The notes below the pieces were generated by a model. That model was not told the DNA's origin, did not search any database, and saw only the letters and a program-made list of their open reading frames with translations. 64,000 nt of DNA from Rhexocercosporidium sp. MPI-PUGE-AT-0058. Lineage: Eukaryota > Ascomycota > Leotiomycetes > Helotiales. The stretch lies in assembly GCA_020746875.1 (NCBI GenBank), contig JAGTJL010000013.1, forward strand, positions 2,170,001-2,234,000. Direction: 5' to 3'. Positions 1 to 10,297 of the stretch are shown piece after piece (positions within the stretch are counted from its first letter, which is position 1; every line of letters begins with the position of its first letter). A program made the translations under genes and the position numbers.

Positions 1-1019
1 TACGCTAATAATAATATTCAAGATAATAATTCAGATATCGATAATAACGACCTTAAGCTAGAAGTTAGGATTAATAAGCGTAATAGCTATTAGTCTCCAT
101 CTTCTAAAACTTATAAAGTAATTGCTTTTGCCCGGAAATTTAATAATAAAAGATATCGAAGCAGTGACTGAAATGAAAGCTTCACGGCTATAATAATTAA
201 TAATAGCAGCGTTTTTATACTGTCAGGCAGCGAGAAGTAAGCGTTAAGGACTAATTATTACGGAACTAAAGTAAAGTTATAAGATATACTTTATACTTAG
301 GATTAATATAATATTAAGATATTTAGTATTATATATATAAGAATCTATTTAATAAGATTTTAAAAAGAATAGTTTAGTTTTCTATTAATTCTTTTATTAC
401 TTTACTTAGGCCAAGTGAGCTTAATTTCCATTAGGGCATAGATCGGGAGAGCAATTACTATACTAGCCGGTATATATGAGGATAATACTACTGCTTTAGA
501 TACTGCTTTTATATGGAGTATAGTAGGTATCGACTCTGATTTTAATATATAATTAATAGGAGTTATAATTAAGTACGTATAGTTTCTTTAGGCTTTAGGA
601 AATATATAAACTCCTTATTATATAGAATCCTTAGTAAATTACTTAAGAGCTTTTATAATAAAAAATTAATAAAATCTACCTCGTTTAATAAATTCGGTTA
701 TGAAAAGTTTAGTATAATAATTATAATATATATATATATATATATATCCTAACTTTTATTACTTCTCCTTAGAACTTATCCCGATTTTACGTTTTCTATA
801 CTTTAATCTAATAAGTACCGATTCGTTTAACTTCTTTTATTATATTATAAGTATATCTCGGTAAGCCTCTTACTTATTCTTATTAACTTAAACGAGCTTA
901 TACTAATCTTTAATATAACTCTCTTTACTATATCCGATTCGCTCAGCGTTTCTTTTTTAAAGAGTAATAACGAAGGGTTTAAGATTATTGGCGATATCCG
1001 TATTATTAAGTTAAAAAGA
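1..1019. other. AT-rich RIP-type DNA, no recognisable gene
   Basis: The stretch is dominated by TA dinucleotides and stop codons in all frames, with no ORF I can relate to a family. It resembles the other RIP-degraded blocks of the window. I see nothing more specific in it. Confidence 0.5.
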
Positions 1020-1639
1020 AGTTATAAGGATAAAGTACATATTACGCTTATCGAATCTGGAAAAGCTACTGCCGGTCCGAACTTCGCTAATATTAATACG
1101 TATTTCGGTTTTTACAAAGAAGAAGTCGTCGAGGCTTACTTCAAGAAGGTCGGCAAAGAAAGGGATTGAGTTCACTACAGCGCGGCTAATTAAGCTACTA
1201 TTACTAAGCGTCTTAATCTAAATAATAATCTTAAGTTATTAAGCCGGACGAAACTTATAAACGTTATTCGAGAGCGGATTAAAGAAGACGCGCCTTTAAG
1301 TATAAGATCTAGAGTTACTAAACTATATCCGGAGAGTCTTAAGAGTGTCGAGAGCAGTCTGGGGGCTGGGTCTAATACTGAGGCTCTAGGAGTTAAGGCT
1401 AGTAATAAGATAGAAGATTTGCATACTCAGAGTGGAAATCTAGAGGTTAAGGCTCGGCAAGAGGACGGTAGAGCTAGGATTACTTATAAGCAAGGTACAA
1501 CTGCTATCCTACGGATCTTTCATATGCGACTTATTAACGTAGCTATTCTATATTTATTAATACTCGTCGGGCTTGGAATAATATTAGCTTATATTTCTAT
1601 TTTTTTTATATTTATCTTTTTACTTTTTATTTATTAAAG
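1020..1639 (+). pseudogene. Decayed ORF of unknown family with C-terminal membrane segment
   Basis: One reading frame stays protein-like from about 1020 to the stop at 1637-1639, broken by TGA after KERD and TAA after SAAN. Both look like RIP changes (TGG to TGA, CAA to TAA). The visible protein has a soluble part and then a hydrophobic segment near residues LINVAILYLLILVGLG, ending in a very hydrophobic Ile/Phe-rich tail. I do not recognise the family. The flanking DNA is AT-rich and holds nothing else I can name. Confidence 0.35.
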
Positions 1640-1867
1640 TATATTAAGCTTTATACTACGGCTTAGTTTTTTTAATAATATTAAATTTTTAAGGGCGTGA
1701 CCCTTATCTTACGACGTATAATAATAATAATATTAAATATTAATAATAATATCAAATATTAACCTCTAACTAATTTCGAGCTTATATATATATAATATTA
1801 AATACTTCGGCTATATAAAATCAGTACGACTTATATAATACATCGCTCGTGAAGTGCTTCGTCGTTC

Positions 1868-4105
1868 AGTATTAGGGCCTAATACTATTAATAGGGTCAT
1901 ATAAGAGCGGGTAGCAGGCGCGAACGCGAACGGTATCAGGGCCTAATACCGAGAGTTCTACTTTATATAATACGTTTAATATGGACGATTAGCGCCTCGC
2001 AAATATCCCGCCCGAATTGAAAGATTTAATTTAAGTAAATGTCGTATTTCAAGTGTTTATTTACTTATATAATAAGTGCTATAAGGCAGTTTAACCCCGC
2101 GCGTTTAATGAGCATTTACGCGTCTAGTATTAGACCCTATTACGTGACCGCGAACGAGTGCAAGAGTATATCAAGGGATTCGGTTAGAATTATGATTTTT
2201 CGATAATCTAATTACTCGAGGACGGGTCCAGATTATAACTAATTATCTTAGTAGTCGATGGATATTAATACCGGACATGCCTATTCAAATCCGGCAATCG
2301 GAAAAGCATAAAAGTGCATAGGAATAATAAGTATAAGCAGCAAAAGGTAGGCGATAATGAATTATTTCAAAAGGTCCGATTGCAATTATGGTTTTAAGAT
2401 TATCGATAGCGGTATTAGGTAATAAATAAGAATAAGAGAAGGGATGATTATACGGACGTTAGGATCAGAAAGGAGGAGAGTGTAAGTAAGTTAGGTTTGA
2501 AAAATAACAGAGGTATTATCGATGCTAATACCGATATAAGAAATAATAAGGTCGAGGAGATTAACGTAAGTGAATCCAGGGATAAGGAAGGAAGAGAAGA
2601 AGTTAAGAATGAAGTTATTAAAAAGATCGTTAACGAAAGTATTAAAGTAGTTATTAATAATCAGATTAAGAAAGAGATAATTAATAATAAAAGGGAGGTG
2701 TTTAATGCGTTCGACGATAATAGGGATAAAGATTATAAAAAGAGTAATAAAGATATAATAAAGGACGGCGAAGGAGATTCAAGCGAGGTTAAAGTCGACG
2801 GGAGTAATAACGGGGATTATAAGGAGAGTAATAAGGTAGTAGACGATTACGAAGGAGAAAGATTAAGCGAGATTGAGGTTAGTAAGAATAATAACGGGGT
2901 TCAAAGCAATAAAGTCGTAAATAAGAATAAAGGAGAAGTTATTAAGCCCGTTAATTATATAGACAGCAGTCCTAGCCGGAAGTAGAGGGCCAGGAAGCGG
3001 AAAATACAATCTAAATTTAAGAATAGTGAGGTAGCAGGCATCGATTCCGAAGATGGCAGGTATTAGGATTCCAGCCCGGGGTTTAGGGGAAGGGGACGGA
3101 GGAACACGAAGCGGCAAAGGAGGATGTCGTAGTTTAAGAATAATAAAATAATAATAAGAAGCAGTTAGAACGATAGCGAGATAAGGCCTAATAGCTAGGA
3201 TGACGATATAATGCCGCTTAGCAGCTCTTTTATTTTCGGTTAAATGATTAGGAAAAGGTTAAAAGGTATTAATAACGGTTTGAATTTACTAAAACTTAAT
3301 ACCGTAGCTAGGGCCACCGATGATGATTAAAGCGGTGACGAGAACGAATATCTATTCCAGCACCAGGTTATATATCAATATAATGGGATAATGCAGTCGA
3401 GGTTAGATTATTTAGAAGAACGGTTGGAGAAGTGGTATCGAATATGCCTAGCGTATTATTTGGCCGGGGATTTCGGGGGCGAGATCTACTAAATATCGGA
3501 TTATTGGCGGCGTAGCACGGTTGAGATTATTAACCAGGCCGCTATTATACAGCAATATATTGCAGCGTTAAGTGATTTTAGGGATAAGGGAAGTTATATA
3601 TCGTATAGGGTTCCACGAGCAATATATCAGTAATAGCATATTAATACAGAAATAAAAAGGGAGGAGGAGCCGGGATAATAATATCAATATTTTAAGATAT
3701 TAGTCTTCGCAATCATAACGATATTAATAAATAAATGCAACGAAAGGTAATTAGTATTTAGGAGTTAAATAAAAAGAAATGGAGTATTATAAACCCAGCA
3801 AGCGGAAGTATATGAGTAGTTCCGCTAAGGGATTTAGTAGGAAGGGGTTGAAGTAGCGCGGATTATATAAGTATTTTACATATTAGTGAATAAGAACAAG
3901 GGGGTTAATAAGACGTAGAACCCGTTTATAAGAATATTAAATATTATTAAAAAGTTAGGGTTTATAAAGCCTAGTCCCGTCCAGCCATAATATAAGATAT
4001 AGGGTATTAAGGCCTAATACTAACCGACGTATCGCGTATATAATGGCATTAAGCTTATCAGTAGAAGGGATAAGGTATATATAAACGGTATTAAGTCTTA
4101 ATACT
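1868..4105 (+). mobile_element. Probable RIP-killed mobile element bounded by near-palindrome pairs
   Basis: Near-palindromes of the form GTATTA-GGCC-TAATAC lie in pairs at both sides of one long relic ORF. On the left they are at 1868-1886 and 1932-1950, on the right at 4004-4020 and 4087-4105. Between them a single frame (from ATG 1981) reads as protein for about 2 kb with scattered TAG/TAA codons. The paired ends and single ORF suggest a transposable element, but I see no convincing target-site duplication and cannot assign a superfamily. Confidence 0.4.
1981..4020 (+). pseudogene. Long relic ORF, unknown family, Asn/Lys/Glu-rich middle
   Basis: Starting at ATG 1981, one frame gives continuous protein-like sequence over about 680 codons, interrupted by roughly two dozen TAG/TAA stops that are best read as former CAG, CAA or TGG codons. 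The N-terminal part (MDD.RLANIPPELKDLI) looks structured. The open stretch at 2497-2985 is charged and rich in Asn, Lys, Glu and Asp, probably inflated by RIP. The part around 3390-3620 (LDYLEERLEKWYR) looks helical again. No catalytic motif is visible. It could be a structural or DNA-binding protein of the surrounding element. Confidence 0.4.
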
Positions 4106-4634
4106 AAGCTGCTATTATTATTTAAAACAGGGTTAAGGTTATAAGAATTAACCCATAATGAATAGATTTTATCGGGTGAAGGTCAGGATGGAATTTGGGA
4201 TTTAAGGTATGTTTTCCATCCAAAAATTACTTAGAAGCAATGTTATACTCATCTATATTATAGTATAGGCATTGTGGTGGGAGATATGGTTGATCAAAGG
4301 TAGGTGTTGTGGTGCTGCGCTTCCCGATTTGGCGAGAAGCCTGGTACTGCCGGCAGGTCACCGCCTTCCTAATTAAGGTTATTTTCTAGTCCTACTTCAC
4401 CTATGCCTAATATAATCAATTATAGATATAATAAAAAGATCAGATAACCCTAAACATTATTATAAGGAATATCTAACCGCATATAATTGTCTGAACTTCA
4501 ACAGCGGGATTAATTGAGTTACAGGCCTATTTAATTTGTATGGCGGGCAGGGGAATAGCGCTAACCGAATCGAGGTTGTTTTCTAGTCTTGAACGAGCGC
4601 TCAAAGAGCTGCTTCCTTCTTTATAGTTATTCCA
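4106..4634. other. Transition from AT-rich to balanced DNA
   Basis: Composition changes from AT-rich to balanced near 4200. No gene is visible. The stretch may hold the promoter or the left end of the helicase element that follows. Confidence 0.4.
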
Positions 4635-5492
4635 ATGGCTCCAAATCAATCTCTAAAGAAACGTGGCGGCAGGCCTAGAAAGCACAAAACCGATTAGGAT
4701 GCAGCAGAAGCTGCGAGAGAGAGCAAGTTACGTTCGTATCATCGGTCGCGGCAAGCGTCGCGTCAAATTATCGGTCCAGCTTCTTTTATTGCCTACGAGC
4801 CCCCTCACCCAGACGTACCGACCGATACTCCTCCCAGCGGACTTCGAACGAGTTCCGATATTCGAATACCTGCAGACAGCAATATCCAGTCGAGCGATGT
4901 TCCACAAAACCTGCGACCGATTTCCCCACCACCGACTCAACGACCTCCGTTCGATGAAGATGCCGACGTTGCCGCGCAGATCAAGCAGATCCAAGTAGAC
5001 GAACAAGAGGTCAATCTTGAGAGAGACGAATACGACGCAGAGATTGCAGAAATTCTGATAGGATTGCGGTCGGCCAACGCGACCAGCGCAGCTGAGGAGG
5101 CAAGAACTGGTGGGATGTCAGGATCACACATTGAAGGACGGGTTGAAGTAGCGACATCAGGAATGCGGACAATGGAGGATGCACATACCGCTAGCCAAGG
5201 GGGGGGAGGTCGCAATGAGGAGCCCCGGCGTTCTTGCTCTTCGCACATTGCTTCTGTAGATGAGCCAATTATGACGTGGGACGACGACAGCATTGCCGCG
5301 TCAAACACATCTAATAGACCAGCGAGCATTCAAAGATCCCCAGAGAACACAGTGCCGTTGCAGACACCAACTCAGCACAAGTCACCTCCTCTGCCATCAT
5401 CAAACAGAACCAGCAAAGGAAGCACTAGCAGACGGAGCACTTCATTCCCCGTTCAGAAGAATAACCTCTACATGAGGCGGGGTGCCCATTGA
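4635..5492 (+). pseudogene. AT-hook protein of the helicase element, early stop
   Basis: ATG at 4635 opens a frame starting with a basic AT-hook-like motif (KKRGGRPRKH), typical of DNA-binding openings of fungal mobile-element proteins. Codon 21 is TAG (4695-4697), plausibly a former CAG. The frame then stays open to TGA 5490-5492, about 285 codons in all. The rest is Ser/Pro-rich with a predicted helical Glu/Gln stretch (IKQIQVDEQEVNLERDEYDAE, nt about 4980-5045). It lies just upstream of the OrsD/recombinase ORF in the same orientation and may be an accessory ORF of the same element. Function unproven. Confidence 0.5.
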
Positions 5493-5811
5493 CGTCTTCG
5501 GGCAGTCCATTCTGGGCCTCAAGAGCTATGCCGACTCGTCTTCTGGCAGAAGACGCGAAAATTGTCCGTGCCCCGGCCGAATCGGGTTAAGGTTCGCCCC
5601 TGTTTCTTCCGAATTGGGCTGGGACGCGTCCGTCGCGTTCTGGCAGGAGTCCCCAAATTTGTCCGTGCACCAAACCCTAATTTTACCCCAAGCTCCCCTT
5701 CTGACTTCGAATACTCTTTCTCTTCTTGACTATTCAGAATCCGGATGTAATTGTAAAACGCAACTGCCACATTTTATAATATATTGTTCTGGCCCTCCAC
5801 TGTCCCTTTCA

Positions 5812-8800
5812 ATGGCAGACTACGCTTTGTTGACGGCTGTTAACCTTGTGTTCGATCCTCAAGGGCCAGCATTGATCTGTAAGACATGTCGATATGCCTT
5901 GGCAGTGTCTAGGTCCCAGGTGACTTCGCACTTGTGGGAGAAGCATCAGATATGTCAGGAATTTCGGCGGGCCATAAGCCCCTTGATTCGTTCCATCCAA
6001 ATTCCCAATCCCAACGATATTCCGGTCTGTCCTGACCAATCACTCGCCCATCCACATCTCGAGGTCTACCGCGGATATGCTTGCCTTACCTGCAAGTATC
6101 GGACCATCAACCTTGACAGAATGACTCGTCACGTGTCCTCTTGCTGTCCTCCTCGTGTGTCGTCAAAACGTCGTCGCAACCTAGATGATCTCTATCAGGA
6201 CGTCTTACTCCAGAGTTGGGCATCTGGAGCCTCTCGTAAATACTGGATCGTCCATCGAGCGTCCGCCCATGATCCACTTCGGATTTTCACCGGCTCGAGT
6301 CATCTTGAGGCTATTCATGAAAGAGAGCGAGCGCATGTTGCAGCCAGTGAGCGAGCAGCCATGCAGGAGACAGGCTCGAAAGAACTGGAACTCAGCAGCC
6401 TGTGGATGGAGCGTACTCAGTGGGCCTATGTGTACGAAGGGGCCCGACGAGATTTGCTAGTGAGGATCAGCCAGGTGGAACGGCCAGCTTGGTCTCGTAA
6501 CGGAGACTTTTCAATAGGCGAGCACGAGGGTGTCAAACTCGTCAGCTGCAAAGCCGACGAACAGAAGATAAGGGAGCTGATGACGGCTTTGGACCGTGCG
6601 TTGGACCGGTGCGATGAGACCATGCATCGCACAGGGCATCCCATCCTCTGCTGGCTTAACTCCGGATCTCGTAATCGATTCTACCAAAAGCCATTCGGTT
6701 TTTTGGGCCGAGCGGCGACCCGTCAGAGATATCGGAGGCTTTTCCAGAGAATCATTCCATTCGTCTTCCGAGCCTACAACATGACTCCAGCTGTTCGCAA
6801 ATCTGCGTTGGGAATTAAATTTACCAAGCAGCAGTTAAAGGAGTTAAGAGCGGTGTGGAATGACGAGGCGTGGGATGATGCGAATAGGGACTTCGAAAAT
6901 ACGCAGGACGAAGATCGATTTCGCTATGATAATGGCATTGATGGGGAAGTTGAAGACGATGATGAAGAAGACGAAGAAGATGAAGATGACGAGGAAGAGG
7001 GCGAGGAGGGAGACGACACCAAAGATGAGAATGAGATCGAAGATGGAAGTGTAGAAGATTGCTTTACTGATCAAGCGAACAACGATGAAGACGAAGATGA
7101 AGACTCTGAGAATTTCCACGGGAGTGAGGAGCAGTACACTCATGCTCCTAAGATTGATAAGTTAGCTGAACTCGCCTTCCGCCTCAGTGTATTTTTGGCT
7201 ACGGAGCCCTTCGCAGATGGGCAACCTAGCTCCAGCTTACTCGTCTATTATTCTGGCGTTCTCGGGTGTACTGAAGATGGGTCAACGTTCCGGCGACCCA
7301 AGGATTATACCCCGCAGTTGTCTGCATTGATATATATCCAGCGCCTACTTCTATTAGAATTCGCTCTCCCCAACAGAGCATACACATATGTATGCCTCCC
7401 CTGCCGGTCTCGATATGGCCAGTTAGAGCGTCTTAACGAAGTTCGCTTGGAGGCCATGGTTCTTGGCTGCCTAACGCCATTAGGGGAGTTCATAAGCCTG
7501 CGTTCTCGTGGACGCAAATTGGCTCGTGCAGATCCCCCTTCTTTCCTAGCGCGTTGGAGTGATGACGGGCAAACACTCTATTATAACGACACTTCGATTT
7601 CTATGGTCAATTTTCGCACTTTCGGACATAGTCTTGTGGACCGAGCAGAAGCCCTTTGCCGCTCGCTTATGTTCGGCTGGTTTCCCAGTGTTGATTTGAG
7701 CCAGGTGAAAGACGATATGAGCAATACGCTACGGGGATACTCCTTTCTTCAACACCCAGCCAATGGCTTATCAACGGCATATCTGACACTATCTACTAGA
7801 GCATGCACGGCTCAGGGTGATGGTCTTCTGCGAGGGGACAAGTGGGACCACAAGTCCGTGTCTGAATATTTGAGAGGGACGGAGTCCCTCCAAAGAGACC
7901 TTGCGGCTATAATGTACTCGCTTTGTGGCCAAGCACCACGAGCTACCGAGTTGCTTAGTCTGGAATATTGCAATGGACAATCAAGTCAGCGTGGCATCTA
8001 CATGTACAATGCCTTCATGATCTATGTCATCCGACACCACAAAGCTAAGAGAAGCACAAACAACGAGTTTACAGTCGTTCGGTTTTTGCCAGCGAGACCA
8101 GGGAAGTTGTTGTACTACTATTTGACCTATATCCGACTGTTTGCAGCTATGCTTGAAAGAGAAATATCTATGAAGCCCACTAGGGTCTCAAGCAGCCTTC
8201 TCTTTTGTACCTTTAACGAACCCCACCGCCCGTGGCCGTCTACTCGCCTCTCAGATGTTCTCGCGAAGAGTAGTACTGGGCTCTTCGAGAAGCCTTTTAA
8301 TATTCGGCTCTATCGTCAACTTTCTATTTGCGTCACAGAGAAACACATCAAGAGACTAGCCAAGCCGTTCAACAGGTACGATGACCAAAGCGCTGACGCG
8401 GACCCAAATGTTGTATTTGCATGGCAGAGTGGGCATCGGCCACTTCAACGTGGGTTGACATATGGGCTGGACGGGGCATTTCCATCGCAGATGCAACCGG
8501 CGTTGCTCAATATCTATGAGTGGGCCTCGGTAGAATGGCATCAGTTCCTTGGCCACCAGAGCCGGAGTGGTGTTTCTATAAGTGCACATCAACTGCGCTC
8601 TACGCCAACCGGACGCAATTTCGCGACAGAGGCAAACGCAGGACGATCGGAACAGAAGGAAAATTCAGGTCTAATTAGCTTCGAGACCCAGCACCCAACA
8701 AGTCGACAGCCAAAGCTAGCTAACCCTAGCCATGCTACCGAATGCAGATTTCTTCCGCCGGTTACTCCAAAGACATTTCTCAGCTCAACAGCAAATACAG

Positions 8801-10023
8801 TTACTGCCGTACAGAAGCAACCATTGGACGCAATATCTGTGAATTGCGTTCGCGACCCTCAATGCAATGACGTGTTAGGACAGAAACGGAAATATGAAGG
8901 CGTTCTAACTGACGACAACGGTTATGATAGTACGGCAACGAAAATGGCGACAGAGAGGAAGCAGATGAAGTTGGATCTATCGTTTGATGCAAGACCTTCA
9001 AGCCAGATTGAGCCTGAAGCTTTGTTCTTGAGTGGACCAGGGGAGCCGGGAGCGGCTCTGCGAATGAATGAGGAACCCAGAAGCTCTCTTTCGTTGAATC
9101 TCGCCACTACACTGTCTGAAATGCCAAGCCCTAAGACCAGCAGAATGCCGGTCATGAAAAACGTAGCCATTTGGGTTGACCAAGACGATTCATGGAGCCC
9201 AGCGAAGACTGGAGAGAAAGAACGCTATTCGAGGTCACTGGACGGTGAGGGCGATTGTGGAGACGATATTAGTGATATACGGAGTCGTATTTGTTGGACC
9301 AGACCGCAGATGGGACGGCCAGATAACGATACCTTGCATATCCATGGCAAACCGCTGCCAATCCATAGGATTAAGAGTGCCATCCGTGATATGATCCGTG
9401 ATGCAGAAGACATACTATGGAAGGATTTGATGCTGGTGAGCTGGAAAGAAGATCGATTTAATATAAACTTGGAAACAATCCAAGACGATTTGTTATTTGC
9501 AAGGCTTGGAGCACTGGAGAATAAAAGTTGGATGGTTGATCAAATGTTAAAGGATTTAGGAGACGATAAACTCTACGACAAGAAGACAAAATCTTGGCGG
9601 ATGCCTCAGGTCCGCCAGTACAGGCAACATCAGACTCGCTTTCTTGAGCTTCTGTTAATGCTGTTCTATATCACAACGGTACCAATAGGTTGTGGGGAGG
9701 GGATTGCGTCTCTCAGGTTTAGGGGTCCTAAGCGTAGTATCTGCCTGATCAACGGAAGACTGGCATTTACTACTCGGTCTCAAACAGCATCTGGGGAAAG
9801 CAAGGACATCTTACAGTTTTTACCGTGGTCGGTTGGCCAGCTGCTTGCTTTGTATCTCGCTTATATACAGCGATTTTCGGTATTTCTTGCTCCGGAGGCT
9901 GATAGGCCCCTGCCAAGCAGCTATCTTTGGCATCACGAGAATAGGCCATGGACTCTAGAACATCTTACGACAATCTTGGCTCATGAGACGGGGACCCGAA
10001 CAGGACTGCGACTGAGCATTTAA
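5812..10023 (+). CDS. OrsD-type zinc finger and tyrosine-recombinase-like protein (element protein, copy A/B)
   Basis: I place the start at ATG 5812 (MADYALLTAV). The open frame reaches back to 5482, but that part looks non-coding. Residues about 20-45 show C23-x2-C26...H40...H45 and a second finger follows near residue 100; this is the OrsD/DUF3505-type arrangement. An acidic linker (nt 6950-7015) precedes a tyrosine-recombinase-like domain: R710 in PRATELL, K744 in RHHKAKR, R835 in LYRQLSI, H875 and Y884 in QSGHRPLQRGLTYG. That is the order expected for an R-K-R-H-Y active site. A second, degenerate recombinase-like module (about nt 9290-10287) follows. TAA 10021-10023 stands where the sister copy at 12.5 kb has CAG (Gln), and the frame continues to 10287. 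The domain assignment is by motif only. Confidence 0.6.
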   Translation: MADYALLTAVNLVFDPQGPALICKTCRYALAVSRSQVTSHLWEKHQICQEFRRAISPLIRSIQIPNPNDIPVCPDQSLAHPHLEVYRGYACLTCKYRTINLDRMTRHVSSCCPPRVSSKRRRNLDDLYQDVLLQSWASGASRKYWIVHRASAHDPLRIFTGSSHLEAIHERERAHVAASERAAMQETGSKELELSSLWMERTQWAYVYEGARRDLLVRISQVERPAWSRNGDFSIGEHEGVKLVSCKADEQKIRELMTALDRALDRCDETMHRTGHPILCWLNSGSRNRFYQKPFGFLGRAATRQRYRRLFQRIIPFVFRAYNMTPAVRKSALGIKFTKQQLKELRAVWNDEAWDDANRDFENTQDEDRFRYDNGIDGEVEDDDEEDEEDEDDEEEGEEGDDTKDENEIEDGSVEDCFTDQANNDEDEDEDSENFHGSEEQYTHAPKIDKLAELAFRLSVFLATEPFADGQPSSSLLVYYSGVLGCTEDGSTFRRPKDYTPQLSALIYIQRLLLLEFALPNRAYTYVCLPCRSRYGQLERLNEVRLEAMVLGCLTPLGEFISLRSRGRKLARADPPSFLARWSDDGQTLYYNDTSISMVNFRTFGHSLVDRAEALCRSLMFGWFPSVDLSQVKDDMSNTLRGYSFLQHPANGLSTAYLTLSTRACTAQGDGLLRGDKWDHKSVSEYLRGTESLQRDLAAIMYSLCGQAPRATELLSLEYCNGQSSQRGIYMYNAFMIYVIRHHKAKRSTNNEFTVVRFLPARPGKLLYYYLTYIRLFAAMLEREISMKPTRVSSSLLFCTFNEPHRPWPSTRLSDVLAKSSTGLFEKPFNIRLYRQLSICVTEKHIKRLAKPFNRYDDQSADADPNVVFAWQSGHRPLQRGLTYGLDGAFPSQMQPALLNIYEWASVEWHQFLGHQSRSGVSISAHQLRSTPTGRNFATEANAGRSEQKENSGLISFETQHPTSRQPKLANPSHATECRFLPPVTPKTFLSSTANTVTAVQKQPLDAISVNCVRDPQCNDVLGQKRKYEGVLTDDNGYDSTATKMATERKQMKLDLSFDARPSSQIEPEALFLSGPGEPGAALRMNEEPRSSLSLNLATTLSEMPSPKTSRMPVMKNVAIWVDQDDSWSPAKTGEKERYSRSLDGEGDCGDDISDIRSRICWTRPQMGRPDNDTLHIHGKPLPIHRIKSAIRDMIRDAEDILWKDLMLVSWKEDRFNINLETIQDDLLFARLGALENKSWMVDQMLKDLGDDKLYDKKTKSWRMPQVRQYRQHQTRFLELLLMLFYITTVPIGCGEGIASLRFRGPKRSICLINGRLAFTTRSQTASGESKDILQFLPWSVGQLLALYLAYIQRFSVFLAPEADRPLPSSYLWHHENRPWTLEHLTTILAHETGTRTGLRLSI

Positions 10024-10287
10024 GATTACCGAGACGTAGCTATAAGCATGGGCTACGAGTATATTGGAGCCGAATTCATGAAGGACTTGGTGTATTCGGA
10101 TGAACAACTAGGTGGCTGTGGCGAGGGAAATATAGCGGATTTTGAGACCGCGGGTAGGAATATTCAGGAGATCTATGGAATTCCAGCTGACATTATACAC
10201 ACAGCAAATAGCCAGAGTGTCGATTTGTACGAGGCAATCGCTTCACAATGGCATTTAGTCTTAGGGTTAAGTAGCAAGAAGCCTTAA
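10024..10287 (+). pseudogene. Read-through tail of degenerate recombinase-like module B
   Basis: The frame of the preceding ORF continues after TAA 10021-10023 with DYRDVAISMGYEYIGAEFM. This aligns with the sister copy's DYRNVAIEMGREYIGAEFM (nt about 12514-12570), so the stop is a point mutation. The terminal Tyr block (IYG) is kept, but the preceding His of the sister (AAHGKDIAERYG) is not (ETAGRNIQEIYG). Together with the Arg-to-Cys change at 9691-9693, this module is probably inactive. Confidence 0.6.
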
Positions 10288-10297
10288 AAGACGCTAG

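Noticed and set aside
1868..1886. TTAGGG within a palindrome, possible interstitial telomere
   Set aside because: Only a single unit occurs at each site and it is part of the GTATTA-GGCC-TAATAC motif.
5482..5811. N-terminal 110 codons of the long recombinase ORF
   Set aside because: No ATG at the start, no conserved text; ATG 5812 directly precedes the zinc-finger domain.
6844..7143. Antisense ORF rich in Ile/Val/Phe
   Set aside because: It is the complement of the acidic Asp/Glu linker of the OrsD/recombinase protein.
5812..10023. Starship captain (DUF3435 tyrosine recombinase)
   Set aside because: The zinc-finger/OrsD start and the helicase partner do not fit a captain; no cargo borders are seen.
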